Source: Aquibacillus rhizosphaerae (lineage in GTDB: Bacteria > Bacillota > Bacilli > Bacillales > Amphibacillaceae). Taken from it: a DNA stretch of 64,000 nucleotides. Shown here one piece after another: positions 1 through 7,890 of this stretch. Below the pieces are notes generated by a model. The model was not told the origin of the DNA and did not search any database. It was given only the letters and a program-made list of their open reading frames with translations. Every line of letters starts with the position of its first letter. Positions within the stretch are counted from its first letter, which is position 1. Both the position numbers and the translations under genes were made by a program. The stretch is from assembly GCF_030282825.1 (NCBI RefSeq), contig NZ_JASTZU010000048.1, positions 62,001 to 126,000 of the forward strand, read 5' to 3'.

Positions 1-1
1 T

Positions 2-271
2 TCAGTAACTACAGGAGTAGAGCCTAAGTTTATTGGTAAACCGGAGTCTATAATTGTTGAACAGGCACTAGATGTTTTAGGCACAGCAAAAGAAGACACG
101 CTTATGGTTGGGGATAATTATCATACAGATATTCTCGCTGGAATTAATGCTGGAATTGACTCTGTATTAGTTTTTACAGGTGTAACAACGAAAGAACAAT
201 TAACTTCTATAGATATACAGCCTACTTACTCGATTGAGACACTAGCTGAATGGATTTTTAAAGAAAGTTAA
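2..271 (+). CDS. yutF: HAD-family sugar-phosphatase-type protein, YutF-like, 3' end only
   Basis: The window opens inside this gene; 89 codons and the TAA stop remain. The visible part carries the last HAD motif, in which MVGDNYHTDI supplies the acidic pair that binds Mg2+, preceded by a conserved GKP lysine segment. That arrangement is typical of NagD/YutF-type (TIGR01457-like) cytoplasmic phosphatases. The C-terminal tail ending in LAEWIFKES also fits the family. The N-terminal nucleophile Asp lies outside the window, so catalytic competence cannot be judged. The YutF assignment is from remembered family features; another NagD-like paralogue is possible. Confidence 0.75.
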   Translation, partial: SVTTGVEPKFIGKPESIIVEQALDVLGTAKEDTLMVGDNYHTDILAGINAGIDSVLVFTGVTTKEQLTSIDIQPTYSIETLAEWIFKES

Positions 272-336
272 TACTGAAAAATAAGCATTACTTAAGAATA
301 GTATTGAGAAAAAAGATTTACTCAAATGGACTTAAA

Positions 337-381
337 TTCTAGTGTACAAACATTGCGAAACTCAATGTTTGTACACTAGAA
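337..381. repeat. Perfect 19-bp inverted repeat, hairpin
   Basis: Arms at 337-355 and 363-381 are exactly complementary around a 7-nt loop. The hairpin lies between the YutF-like gene and the 3' end of the sinI-like gene. Neither strand shows a T-run after the stem, so it is not a standard intrinsic terminator. It may still block transcription from either side, or it may be a protein site or a small palindromic repeat unit. Confidence 0.6.
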
Positions 382-427
382 ACTAACCTGTACTAAACCG
401 CCATTTTATGCATGTTTTTATGTGTGT

Positions 428-559
428 TTACATGTGTGATTCCATTTCTTTCAAAAAAAAGCGGATTTCCTCAATTGTCATCCCCATGTGCTTTGCTAAT
501 GCAATTAACAGTATCCATTCTTTGTCTATATACTGCCCTGTATTGTTCGTGCGTTCCAT
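428..559 (-). CDS. sinI: SinI-like antirepressor, 43 aa
   Basis: This short gene starts at ATG 559 behind a GGAGG ribosome site. The 43-residue product has the SinI dimerisation signature: an acidic-aromatic IDKEW segment followed by LIALAKHMG and IEEIRFFL, which can be laid over the two helices with which B. subtilis SinI splits the SinR tetramer. It has almost nothing beyond that domain. It lies 15 bp downstream of the sinR-like gene on the same strand, so the two are probably cotranscribed, with SinI second. In B. subtilis sinI comes first. By family knowledge the product should bind SinR and relieve repression of biofilm genes. Confidence 0.75.
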   Translation of the reverse strand: MERTNNTGQYIDKEWILLIALAKHMGMTIEEIRFFLKEMESHM

Positions 560-574
560 TTTATCCTCCTATAG

Positions 575-931
575 TTATTTTTTAGAAGACATCCAATTTT
601 TATATTTAATGAAATCATGGATCTCAAGAAAATCTTTTTTGCTCATTCCTTGATCAATTGCCTTTTTAAATAGCAACTCCCATTCTTCGTCCATTATGGG
701 GGGATCTTGTTTGGGTAAGGAGGTGTATTGTTCATGTTGTTCACCTAACAGGTATTCAATAGACGTATCTAGTGTGTCGGCTATTTTGGATAACACTTGT
801 AGAGATGGATTTTGCTGGATATCACGTTCGATGTAACTTAAATATGATTTTGATATACCAGCTAAGGTGGCTAATTTGGTAATTGAATAACCTTTTTTTC
901 TTCTCGTATTTCTGATTCTTTCTCCAATCAT
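575..931 (-). CDS. sinR: SinR-like transcriptional regulator
   Basis: The 118-residue protein starts at ATG 931 with AAGGAG 7 nt upstream. Residues 1-65 form an XRE/Cro helix-turn-helix domain that opens MIGERIRNTRRKKGYS and contains KSYLSYIERD as recognition region. After a linker, MDEEWELLFKKAIDQGMSK matches the SinR C-terminal multimerisation hook, which is also the site SinI binds. SinR proteins repress matrix and competence-related operons. The gene sits directly upstream of the sinI-like ORF. A GTTCTTT heptamer at 999-1005 upstream fits the SinR operator consensus GTTCTYT, which hints at autoregulation. I cannot tell whether this is the SinR or the SlrR orthologue. Confidence 0.85.
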   Translation of the reverse strand: MIGERIRNTRRKKGYSITKLATLAGISKSYLSYIERDIQQNPSLQVLSKIADTLDTSIEYLLGEQHEQYTSLPKQDPPIMDEEWELLFKKAIDQGMSKKDFLEIHDFIKYKNWMSSKK

Positions 932-1252
932 CCTCTGCTCCTTACTTTAACTTATATTATTTCCAATAGGGTTATTTGTTCATTATATAAAACAATTAGT
1001 TCTTTAAAAAATACAATATTTTAAGTAAAAGAGTGCAAAAACAAGTAAAAATGCGCATGTTGTTCTCAATTAAGAAATTCGGACGGATTTGGAGGTTTTA
1101 ATACTGATTATTTTGGTATATATTTCATATAAGAATGCTTTCATATTCACACGTTTGTTTTAAACATTTTTGATAAAAAATCTTCTAAACTCTCATGGTA
1201 GTATCAAGAGTTTTTTTATATTATAGTTCTTTATTGAGAATGATGGCGGTGT
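932..1252. promoter_or_regulatory. Intergenic region with SinR-like operator heptamers
   Basis: About 320 bases of AT-rich DNA separate sinR from a small membrane-protein gene on the other strand. I see one exact GTTCTYT-type heptamer at 999-1005 and a near match (GTTCTCA) at 1062-1068. These are the only regulatory-looking sites I can name; no clear sigma-A promoter stands out and no extra gene is apparent. Confidence 0.35.
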
Positions 1253-1552
1253 GTGAATTTGCTTCGATTATTTGTTTACTTAGCCATTCTAAATTTAATG
1301 GATGGAATTTTCACATTCTATGGTTTGAAATATTCGTATGTATCGGAGTTAAACCCTTTAATGGGCAACTTGTATCAACTGAGCCCTAAATTATTTATAA
1401 CTGTAAAGATTCTACTTTCCATGTTTCTTGTCATGTTAGTTATATGGGCAAGAATTCCTAATACGAAATTAATCAAAGGATTAGTATTGTCTGCCTCTGT
1501 TTTATATACGATTACATTTGTTTTACATGGATTATGGCTATTCGGAATTTAG
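1253..1552 (+). CDS. Small membrane protein, DUF5658-like
   Basis: The 99-residue product has about three hydrophobic segments: residues 3-25, 45-68 and 75-98. The first contains the N-x-x-D pattern (LNLMDGIFTFYG), followed by an E-L-NP motif between the first two helices; both are typical of DUF5658 membrane proteins. The function of that family is not known. The start is a GTG with a weak GGCGG-like ribosome site. An in-frame stop at 1241 rules out a much longer protein, and a TTG two codons downstream is an alternative start. It probably forms an operon with the small Cys-rich gene 16 bp downstream. Confidence 0.6.
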   Translation: MNLLRLFVYLAILNLMDGIFTFYGLKYSYVSELNPLMGNLYQLSPKLFITVKILLSMFLVMLVIWARIPNTKLIKGLVLSASVLYTITFVLHGLWLFGI

Positions 1553-1568
1553 TAGGAGGGGAAAAAGG

Positions 1569-1784
1569 ATGTATAAAAAAACATGTAACAATTGCTATCA
1601 GTTATCTTTTAGTTGTCACAGAAAGGGCCTTTGGATATGCTCTATTTGTCGGAAAGATATTAGTGATTTAAAAGTGTCTGCCTCGGAAACTTTCTATAAT
1701 CAGATACAATTCAACGTAACGGATGTAGGGGAGAAATACGCGAACCTAGCCCCTGACAAGCCAAGGTTTTCAGTTCGCATTTAG
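1569..1784 (+). CDS. Small zinc-ribbon-like protein of unknown function
   Basis: I do not recognise this gene. ATG 1569 has a strong AGGAGGG site about 8 nt upstream, which fixes the start inside a longer open frame. The 71-residue product has two CXXC knuckles near its N-terminus (CNNC at about 6-9 and CSIC at about 22-25), suggesting one structural zinc ion. The C-terminal two thirds are polar without a clear motif. It follows the DUF5658-like gene closely, so the two are probably cotranscribed. Its end faces the broken EamA gene, with only 18 bp between the stop codons. Confidence 0.6.
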   Translation: MYKKTCNNCYQLSFSCHRKGLWICSICRKDISDLKVSASETFYNQIQFNVTDVGEKYANLAPDKPRFSVRI

Positions 1785-1802
1785 TTGTCATCTATATTGA
1801 GT

Positions 1803-2724
1803 TCACTTAACTTGTTTAGCCTCGCGATGTGTTCCAACAAGTGCAGCGGCTCTCTTTCTATTTGTAATAATAACCCCTGTGATTACGAGAAATGAACCTG
1901 CAAATTGTAATAATGTAACTTTTTCCCCTAAAAATAAGACTGCTCCTAGCATTGTGAAAACTGGAATTAAGTTCAGAAATATCGATGCTCTAGATGGTCC
2001 GATTTCACTAATACCTTTATTGTATGCCATTAAGGCAATTAATGAAGGAAATATTCCCAAATAGATAAGCCCAATGATAATAGTAGGTGACCAGGTAATT
2101 GCGCTTAGTTGTGATGATTCCGTAGCGGCAAGTGGAATCAATATGACAATGGCAATGACGGACATAATAAGTAAACCACCATAGGTTGGGAACTTCCATG
2201 TATGTTTTTTGATTAAAATGGAGTAGATAGACCAAGTAAGCATAGCTAAGAGCATGATGATATCCCCAGGATTAAAAGAAAGCCCTAAGATTACTTCAAT
2301 CGATCCCCTTAGTAATAACAATAAATACCCCAGTAAGAGACAGTATAACTCCAGTTAATTGTACTTTTGTAAAATACTCTTTAAAAACGAAAAAACCTAT
2401 CAGTAGAGCAAAGACAGGTGTTGAGGACTCAACAATGGCAGCATTGACAGATGTTGTGTAATTTAATGCTAGATAGACGAGTATATTAAATAAAACGAGT
2501 CCGGTTGCTGCTAAGCTGATTAAAGCCTTCCATTCTCTTCGCCATAGCACTCTATTTTTTTTCCATTCCCGATAACCAAAAGGGATAATTACTAATAAAG
2601 CTATAAGATACCGAAATAAAGTTAAGGTAATCGGTGGAATCTCATTTGATACAGGTTTCCCAACGAGTAGGTTTCCAGCATACAGCATCATTGCAAATAT
2701 TAGTAAAAAGTAAGGGTTCTTCAT
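1803..2724 (-). pseudogene. EamA/DMT-superfamily transporter, disrupted by one frameshift
   Basis: Two overlapping reading frames together make one complete ten-helix EamA permease. The N-terminal half starts at ATG 2724 behind GGAGGGAT and runs to a stop near 2296; the C-terminal half continues in another frame to 1803. Each half holds one five-helix EamA repeat, and the first ends in the usual TGVFIVITKG segment. Removing one G from the four-base run at 2305-2308 (CCCC on the plus strand) gives continuous, family-like sequence across the junction. Known relatives export small metabolites. This may be a real pseudogene, or a sequencing indel in an intact gene. Confidence 0.75.
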
Positions 2725-2841
2725 CCTATCCCTCCTGTTTCTTAGTGATTTCATGATTGTAAATAGTAGCATTGTACATCTTACAATGTATCCAGCTTTC
2801 ATCGCAAACTAAAAGACTTCTCATAAAAATTCAAATTTAAC

Positions 2842-2891
2842 TTGAAAACGACACTGTTGTCATTTATATTAAATGACAACAGTGTCGTTTT
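2842..2891 (+). promoter_or_regulatory. Sigma-A promoter overlapped by a perfect 21-bp palindrome, probable TetR operator
   Basis: A TTGAAA box (2842-2847) and a TATATT box (2865-2870) are spaced by exactly 17 bp. The same segment is the left arm of a perfect inverted repeat (2845-2865 and 2871-2891, 5-nt loop). Each arm contains a GACA-N4-TGTC or mirror sub-site, a layout common for TetR-family operators. The cotranscribed TetR gene at 4160 is the natural candidate repressor. Read as RNA the repeat plus its T-run would also look like a terminator, so a dual role is possible. Confidence 0.6.
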
Positions 2892-2928
2892 TTATTCGCG
2901 TAATAAAATGTTGGAGGGGGAATGATTG

Positions 2929-4209
2929 ATGGGTAAAGAATCCGAAAATAAGTTATGGAAGAATAAACAGTATATGCATTTAATCGGTGCGCAAATTGTT
3001 TCGAGTTTAGGAGATTGGTTGGATATACTTGCGCTGCTCGCATTAGTTGCTATCAAATGGGATACAACACCGATTGGGGTCTCTGGAGTGATGGTTTGTA
3101 TTGCAATCCCAATGATTACATTAGGGCCATTTGCTGGGGCTATATCTGATAAATTTGATCGAAAAAGAATCATGATTATCTCTGATTTAATTCGGTGTTT
3201 GGTGGTACTGGGATTTGTTGTAGCAAGTTCGCTTTGGCAGATTTATTTATTACTCTTAATTAAAAGTGCGTTTGCATCATTGTTTGTACCAGCCAAAAAT
3301 GGAAAGCTGAAAGAGATTGTTCATGAAAAAGATATACAACAAGCAATGGGGATTAGTGGGATGATTGATAATAGCAGTAAAATTATTGGACCAACGCTAA
3401 GTGGTATTTTAGTATCATTTATTGGAGTAAACATTGCATTTTTTATCGATGCTGCAACATTTGTTATTTCAGCAGTATTCCTATTAGGAGTAACTAATAG
3501 TACGTATCAGCAAGCAGAAAAGAAAGAACAATATAGCAGGCGATCAATCTTCCATCAAATAATAGAAGGTTATGTTCATTTAAAACAAATTCCTTCATTA
3601 ACTTTTGGTTTAATTGGGTTAAGTTGTGGTCTATTGGTTTTACAAATTGCTGATAGTCAAATAATGATATTATTACGTGGGATTGAGGGTGACCCAGTAC
3701 GTATTGCTGGTTATGCGATGGCGTCTAGTGGTGCGGGGATGTTTATTATGTCAGCTATATTAAGTAAACGAAATTTAAATATTTCTTTACCTACCACAAT
3801 GGGATTAGGGGTATCCATTGTTGGTGTTGGGATTGTAGGAGCGGCAATTATAGTGGAATTATCACAGTTAGCAATAACAATTGTATTACCTATTTTGTTT
3901 TGTATCATTGGCATTGCTTTCACAGCAGTGATTCTTCCATTTAATATTGCGGTACAAAAGGAAACTCCTGTACAATTAAGTGGAAGAGTTTTCGGAACAA
4001 TAAATAGTATAACGATGCTTGCGACGATTATAGGAATGGTCAGTGGTGGGATACTATCGGAAATAATAGGAGTTCAGGCTACTTTTTTCATTTCTGGCGG
4101 GTCATTAATCATTGTTGGCTTCGGAGCACTATTCAGAAAGCAACATTTGGAAAGTAGGGATGTTTTTGCCGAAAGTAACGGAGGAGCACAAAAAAAAACG
4201 GCGCCGTGA
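2929..4209 (+). CDS. MFS transporter, probable drug or solute exporter
   Basis: A 426-residue integral membrane protein with about 12 hydrophobic segments. It starts at ATG 2929, 8 nt after GGAGGGGG; a TTG just upstream is less likely. The loop between helices 2 and 3 reads AGAISDKFDRKR, the MFS motif A (G-x-x-x-D-R-x-G-R-R-like). The short N-terminal stretch WKNKQYMHLIGAQIVSSLGDW is typical of the MFS_3/enterobactin-exporter-like group. The 3' end overlaps the TetR gene by 50 bp, so pump and regulator are one transcript. Substrate cannot be read from the sequence; toxic compound export is the usual role in this arrangement. Confidence 0.8.
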   Translation: MGKESENKLWKNKQYMHLIGAQIVSSLGDWLDILALLALVAIKWDTTPIGVSGVMVCIAIPMITLGPFAGAISDKFDRKRIMIISDLIRCLVVLGFVVASSLWQIYLLLLIKSAFASLFVPAKNGKLKEIVHEKDIQQAMGISGMIDNSSKIIGPTLSGILVSFIGVNIAFFIDAATFVISAVFLLGVTNSTYQQAEKKEQYSRRSIFHQIIEGYVHLKQIPSLTFGLIGLSCGLLVLQIADSQIMILLRGIEGDPVRIAGYAMASSGAGMFIMSAILSKRNLNISLPTTMGLGVSIVGVGIVGAAIIVELSQLAITIVLPILFCIIGIAFTAVILPFNIAVQKETPVQLSGRVFGTINSITMLATIIGMVSGGILSEIIGVQATFFISGGSLIIVGFGALFRKQHLESRDVFAESNGGAQKKTAP

Positions 4210-4786
4210 AATTTTAGATGTAGCAAAAAAAGTATTCATTAAACAAGGATTTCAAGCGACAACAATGAGTGATATTGTTTCCGCTTCAAACATGAGTCGT
4301 GGTGGGGTTTACTCCTATTTTTCTACGACAGATGAAATGTATAAGGCGATTATTGCAGAAAATGATCAATCATTTGAAGCGTATTTTCAAAATCTTATGC
4401 AAATGAAATCGTACTGGAATGCACTATTGATATATCTTGATGATCTCGAGAGAAGTGCTTATGACGATGTGCGTGAAGGGTTTGGAATTGTAGCCTACGA
4501 ATACTTGGTCATGACATGGAGAGAAAAAGAGAGAATTCAGTTTTTTAAAGACCGAGTGGACCAGTACATTAAATTGTTTGCAGGTTTGATTGAATCTGGA
4601 GTTAAAAGAGAAGAGTTTCATCCAGTTCAAAGTTCAGAAGCGATAGCACTAATGATTATAAATACAAATGATGCTGTTTATTTGTTATCAATGACAGTAG
4701 GTGCCGATAAAGCAAGGGTGAAAGACCAAGTTAAAAGTTTGAAAATCTACTTAAGGTATGTTCTCCAAGTGAAACATATTGAATGA
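4160..4786 (+). CDS. TetR/AcrR-family transcriptional repressor
   Basis: The 208-residue protein carries an N-terminal TetR helix-turn-helix at about residues 12-58: RREILDVAKKVFIKQGFQAT, then MSDIVSASNMSRGGVYSYF. The C-terminal region is all-helical and presumably binds a ligand. The chosen ATG (4160) lies within the end of the MFS gene. The open frame extends further upstream, but family alignment argues for this start. The likely target is the palindromic promoter at 2842-2891, which would make the operon self-regulated and ligand-inducible; this is inference from position. Confidence 0.85.
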   Translation: MFLPKVTEEHKKKRRREILDVAKKVFIKQGFQATTMSDIVSASNMSRGGVYSYFSTTDEMYKAIIAENDQSFEAYFQNLMQMKSYWNALLIYLDDLERSAYDDVREGFGIVAYEYLVMTWREKERIQFFKDRVDQYIKLFAGLIESGVKREEFHPVQSSEAIALMIINTNDAVYLLSMTVGADKARVKDQVKSLKIYLRYVLQVKHIE

Positions 4787-4828
4787 GGGAAGTAGTGCTT
4801 TCAATCCTTTATAATTCGGGAGGGACCT

Positions 4829-5350
4829 ATGGAGAAAATTTTAGAGACTCCGAGACTTTTATTTAGAGAGATGCATATGGGCGATGTAGAAAATCTTATG
4901 ATGATTTTTTCCGACCCAATTGCCATGAAATTCTATCCAGAAGTGAAGAATGAAGAGGAAACTATCCGGTGGATTGTGTGGACACTAAATAACTATAGGC
5001 GTTTTGGAGTTGGAATGTGGGTTGTTGAAAATAAGATAACTGGGGATTTTCTAGGTCAATGTGGATTAGTTCCGCAAAAAGTCGATGAACGTGTTGAAAT
5101 GGAAATAGGATATTTATTTGTTAAAAAAGAATGGGGAAAAGGCTATGCCACCGAAGCTGCTAAAGCATGCAGAGATTATGGCCTATACACGTTGAGAGTA
5201 GAAAAAATGGTTTCCTTAATTGATCCCCAAAATAATTCTTCTCTTAAAGTTGCCACTAGGATTGGGATGAGTAGAGAGAAAATAATAAAAAAGAGGGGGA
5301 GAGATTTATTCCTATATGTCTTAACTAGGAAAGAATGTGATGCCTTGTAA
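4829..5350 (+). CDS. GNAT-family N-acetyltransferase (RimJ/RimL-like)
   Basis: 173 residues, starting at ATG 4829 after GGGAGG. The opening ETPRLLFREMHMGDVENL is typical of the RimJ/RimL-like Acetyltransf_3 group, and the acetyl-CoA pyrophosphate loop is seen as KKEWGKGYATEA (about residues 97-108). The C-terminal NNSSLKVATRIGM segment is the conserved N-x-x-S-x-x-V-x-x-x-x-G motif. The acceptor is unknown; relatives acetylate ribosomal protein termini or small amines. It stands alone, 42 bp after the TetR gene and 38 bp before the PC4-like gene. Confidence 0.8.
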   Translation: MEKILETPRLLFREMHMGDVENLMMIFSDPIAMKFYPEVKNEEETIRWIVWTLNNYRRFGVGMWVVENKITGDFLGQCGLVPQKVDERVEMEIGYLFVKKEWGKGYATEAAKACRDYGLYTLRVEKMVSLIDPQNNSSLKVATRIGMSREKIIKKRGRDLFLYVLTRKECDAL

Positions 5351-5388
5351 TGAATAAGGAAATAAATTAATACCAGGAGGTTAATAAT

Positions 5389-5610
5389 ATGGCGGAACTT
5401 AAGTATGAAATAGTGGAACATTTAGGTATTATATCGGAATCTGCAAAAGGTTGGAACAAAGAGCTGAATTTAGTCAGTTGGAACGGCCGTGACCCCAAAT
5501 ATGATTTACGAGATTGGGCACCAGATCATGAGAAAATGGGGAAAGGTATAACGTTAACAACTGAGGAAGTAACCGCTTTGAAAACTCTGTTAAAAAAGCT
5601 AGAAATATAA
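5389..5610 (+). CDS. ydbC: PC4/YdbC-family ssDNA-binding protein
   Basis: A 73-residue protein starting after AGGAGG. The pattern WNKELNLVSWNGRDPKYDLRDW, followed by GKGITLTTEEVTALKTLL, is that of the bacterial PC4-like YdbC family, whose Lactococcus member binds single-stranded DNA as a dimer. The N-terminal beta-strands and the C-terminal helix match the family length. Its role in the cell is not well defined; transcription or DNA-repair support is usually suggested. The gene is followed by a bidirectional terminator shared with murE. Confidence 0.8.
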   Translation: MAELKYEIVEHLGIISESAKGWNKELNLVSWNGRDPKYDLRDWAPDHEKMGKGITLTTEEVTALKTLLKKLEI

Positions 5611-5667
5611 AAGTAATGTTGAAAAATATGATTAATCAAACGTTTGATAAGTAAATAAGGATAAGAA

Positions 5668-5707
5668 AAAAATTAGAATCAATAAAAGAACATTGATTCT
5701 AATTTTT
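5668..5707. terminator. Bidirectional intrinsic terminator between ydbC and murE paralogue
   Basis: Complementary arms at 5668-5683 and 5692-5707 enclose an 8-nt loop. An A-run on the left and a T-run on the right make it work for both converging genes. It overlaps the last codons of the minus-strand gene. Confidence 0.75.
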
Positions 5708-7168
5708 ATATTTTTTAATAGCATTTTCACAAACAGTCTCGAAATCACTATACGGTAGTTTTTTGTTACCGATAATTTGATAATCTTCTTGACCTTTACC
5801 AGCAAAAACAATGATATCACCAGGTTCACTTATATCTAAAGCATGCGCAATAGCTTCACTTCTATTGGCAATCGCTCTGTAGTTATCATGCAACATTCCT
5901 TTTTCCATATCCGCAAGTATTTTCTCTGGATTTTCTGTTCTTGGGTCATTGATGGTAAGAATCACATAATCTGCAACAGATGCTTTCTCAGCCATGTCGG
6001 GCCTTTTGAAAGAATCGCGGTCCCCGCCTGTTCCAACTAGGAAAATCAATTTCCTTTTCTTAAAGGGAAGCACGGCATCAATTGATTTTTCTATTGCGTC
6101 AGAAGTATGAGCGTAGTCAATATATAATGTTACTGGAACATCAAGCTCAACTTTTTCCATTCTTCCGTTGATTGGTCCAATATCTACTAAATATTCAACT
6201 AATTGAGCTACATGTAATCCTTTTGCGAATAACGAAGCAATTGCAGCTAAAGAATTATAAACATTAAATTCCCCAAGTAATTGTGTTTGGACTTCATACT
6301 CGCCCTCTGGGGACAGCAAGGTATATAATGTACTATCTTCTTGATAACGAATATTCTTTGCCGAGAAATCAGCATCTGAGTGTATACCATAAGAAATTAC
6401 TTCGAAGGGGGACCAATAGCTGTATGTTTCAAACCAAGGGTCGTCTTGATTGAGCACAACATATTTATCCATATTTAAATCTTGTCCCAATTGGGCAAAA
6501 AGCAATCCTTTTACATAACCATATTCTTCAATGGAATCATGGTAATCAAGATGATCTTGACTTAGGTTTGTAAAAACAACTATATCGAAATCAATCCCCC
6601 ACAACCTTCCTTGACAAAGACCATGTGAGGAAACCTCCATGACCATATTAGGCACATTCTCTGCTAATGTTTTATTTAAAAATTTTTGATTTGTTAAAAT
6701 ATCGCATGTTGTATTTTCACTCGTGTATTTTTCACCATGCATTTCTAATCCTATTGTTCCAGAAAGTGCTGCTGCTTGGCCTGCTTTCTGTAACATGGAG
6801 TGAATAAGTGTTGTCACCGTTGTTTTTCCATTTGTCCCTGTTACACCGATTACGTTTAATTGAGAGGAAGGGTTTTTGTAAAACTTATTAGCAATGTGGG
6901 CCATTGCTTTATATGTATCTTTAACGATTACTAAAGCTGTTTTATCTAAGTCGATGTCAAGCGGTTTTTCCGCTACTATTACAGTAGCACCATTATCAAT
7001 AGCTTCTTGATAGAAGTCATGGCTATCAACTGTAAATCCACGCGTACAAATGAACATACTGTTAGGTTTAACATCTCTTGAATCAACATGTATTTGGTTT
7101 ATATTCTCAGGTAGGGTACCGATAAAATTTACTATTTTAAAGTATGTGAATAGTGTGGCAGTCTTCAT
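5699..7168 (-). CDS. MurE-type UDP-MurNAc-tripeptide synthetase, divergent paralogue
   Basis: 489 residues, started at ATG 7168 with GAGGA 8 nt upstream. All three Mur-ligase domains are visible: the N-terminal UDP-binding part (VDSRDVKPNSMFIC), the ATPase core with GTNGKT (P-loop), EVSSHGL, TNLSQDHLDYH and GRMEKV, and the C-terminal domain with IDYAHTSDAI and GTGGDRDSFKRPDM. The residue set that selects the amino acid reads NDPRTENP, near the DNPR motif of diaminopimelate-adding MurE. The usual TTP motif is TTCD and the usual GCGGDRD is GTGGDRD, and no other cell-wall division genes are near. I therefore read it as a second MurE outside the dcw cluster, with unproven substrate. Confidence 0.75.
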   Translation of the reverse strand: MKTATLFTYFKIVNFIGTLPENINQIHVDSRDVKPNSMFICTRGFTVDSHDFYQEAIDNGATVIVAEKPLDIDLDKTALVIVKDTYKAMAHIANKFYKNPSSQLNVIGVTGTNGKTTVTTLIHSMLQKAGQAAALSGTIGLEMHGEKYTSENTTCDILTNQKFLNKTLAENVPNMVMEVSSHGLCQGRLWGIDFDIVVFTNLSQDHLDYHDSIEEYGYVKGLLFAQLGQDLNMDKYVVLNQDDPWFETYSYWSPFEVISYGIHSDADFSAKNIRYQEDSTLYTLLSPEGEYEVQTQLLGEFNVYNSLAAIASLFAKGLHVAQLVEYLVDIGPINGRMEKVELDVPVTLYIDYAHTSDAIEKSIDAVLPFKKRKLIFLVGTGGDRDSFKRPDMAEKASVADYVILTINDPRTENPEKILADMEKGMLHDNYRAIANRSEAIAHALDISEPGDIIVFAGKGQEDYQIIGNKKLPYSDFETVCENAIKKYKN

Positions 7169-7205
7169 ATGTTCAATCCTCACATTTACTAGTTTGAATT
7201 CTCTT

Positions 7206-7598
7206 TATAATTTGTCCATTTTTTAAGTTTGTAACACAAAAAAGGTGATTTAATTAATGATTCCACTCCTGCTGAGCGTTAAACCTAAATATATATTGTG
7301 TGGAGCAAAAAAACTGATATATTTTCTTTTTTGTAATCAATTGTGTATTATTTCTTGGTTTAGTTGTTTCCATTCTAAATGGTACTTACTTTCTTCACAA
7401 CTTCTTAAGAATGTGATTTATTTTGTCGCTAATTTGATTCAAGTCGTGTCTATTTGTTCAAAAAGGTATGATATAACTCATCCTCCAATGTACCATAACT
7501 TGTTATGATATCTATAATTCTTTGTTTTATATTGAAAAAACATTTCCTTGTTCCCTGTGTGTAAGGTGAATACAAATACATTAATATTCACCTTTTTT
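7206..7598 (+). other. Possible orphan plus-strand transcript between murE paralogue and mreBH
   Basis: Both flanking genes are on the minus strand, yet this stretch has plus-strand signals. TATAAT lies at 7206-7211, with only a poor -35 hexamer (TTTACT, 15-bp spacer). AAAGGTGA lies 8 nt before an ATG at 7257, and an intrinsic terminator with a T-run only on the plus strand lies at 7562-7598. The ORF between (83 codons, 7257-7508) encodes a Cys/Phe/Ile-rich sequence that resembles random AT-rich translation and matches nothing I know. A small RNA is as likely as a peptide. Confidence 0.3.
7562..7598 (+). terminator. Intrinsic terminator, plus strand
   Basis: The arm AAGGTGAATA and its complement TATTCACCTT flank an 11-12-nt loop and are followed by TTTTTT on the plus strand only. 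It would end a plus-strand transcript from the murE-mreBH gap. Confidence 0.6.
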
Positions 7599-7600
7599 GA

Positions 7601-7769
7601 AGCAGGAAATTATAGATTTAGTGTCCTGTGGATAACTGACTATTGCATGTGACACGTCCAGCTACAGCGCCTACCCGAGACAGACATCTTTGTGGTAAAG
7701 AGCACCACATAGATGTCTGTCTTAATTGCCCTAGGGTGAGCAAGGCGCCCTGCGCTTTTGTTCAAGACA
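7601..7769. repeat. Dispersed intergenic repeat, family R2, long copy
   Basis: The unit begins AGCAGGAAATTATAGATTT, contains a GTGGATAA segment and CAGCTACAGCGCC, and ends GCAAGGCGCCCTGCGCTTTT. It is far more GC-rich than its surroundings. Its centre is a hairpin with arms at 7678-7689 and 7711-7722 plus inner pairing (GTGGT/ACCAC). A shorter relative lies at 21765-21866. It resembles the CAGCTACAGCGCC-type repeats I recall from other Bacillaceae genomes. Confidence 0.6.
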
Positions 7770-7854
7770 CTATGTCCGCTCAAAAACGTGCATGATTTAC
7801 CTGATACATTAATCTGTTATGTTTTTTGAAAGCAAAATCCAACCCAATTCAAGA

Positions 7855-7884
7855 AAACCCTACTCGGAAAATAGAGTAAGGTTT
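7855..7884 (-). terminator. Intrinsic terminator of mreBH
   Basis: Just past the stop codon of the minus-strand mreBH, an 11-bp stem (one G-U pair) with an 8-nt loop is followed on that strand by TTTTCTT. Confidence 0.65.
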
Positions 7885-7890
7885 CTGATT

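Noticed and set aside
7257-7508. 83-codon frame with a ribosome site, as a firm protein gene
   Set aside because: The translation is Cys/Phe/Ile-rich and looks like random AT-rich sequence; kept only as a candidate transcript, not as a CDS.
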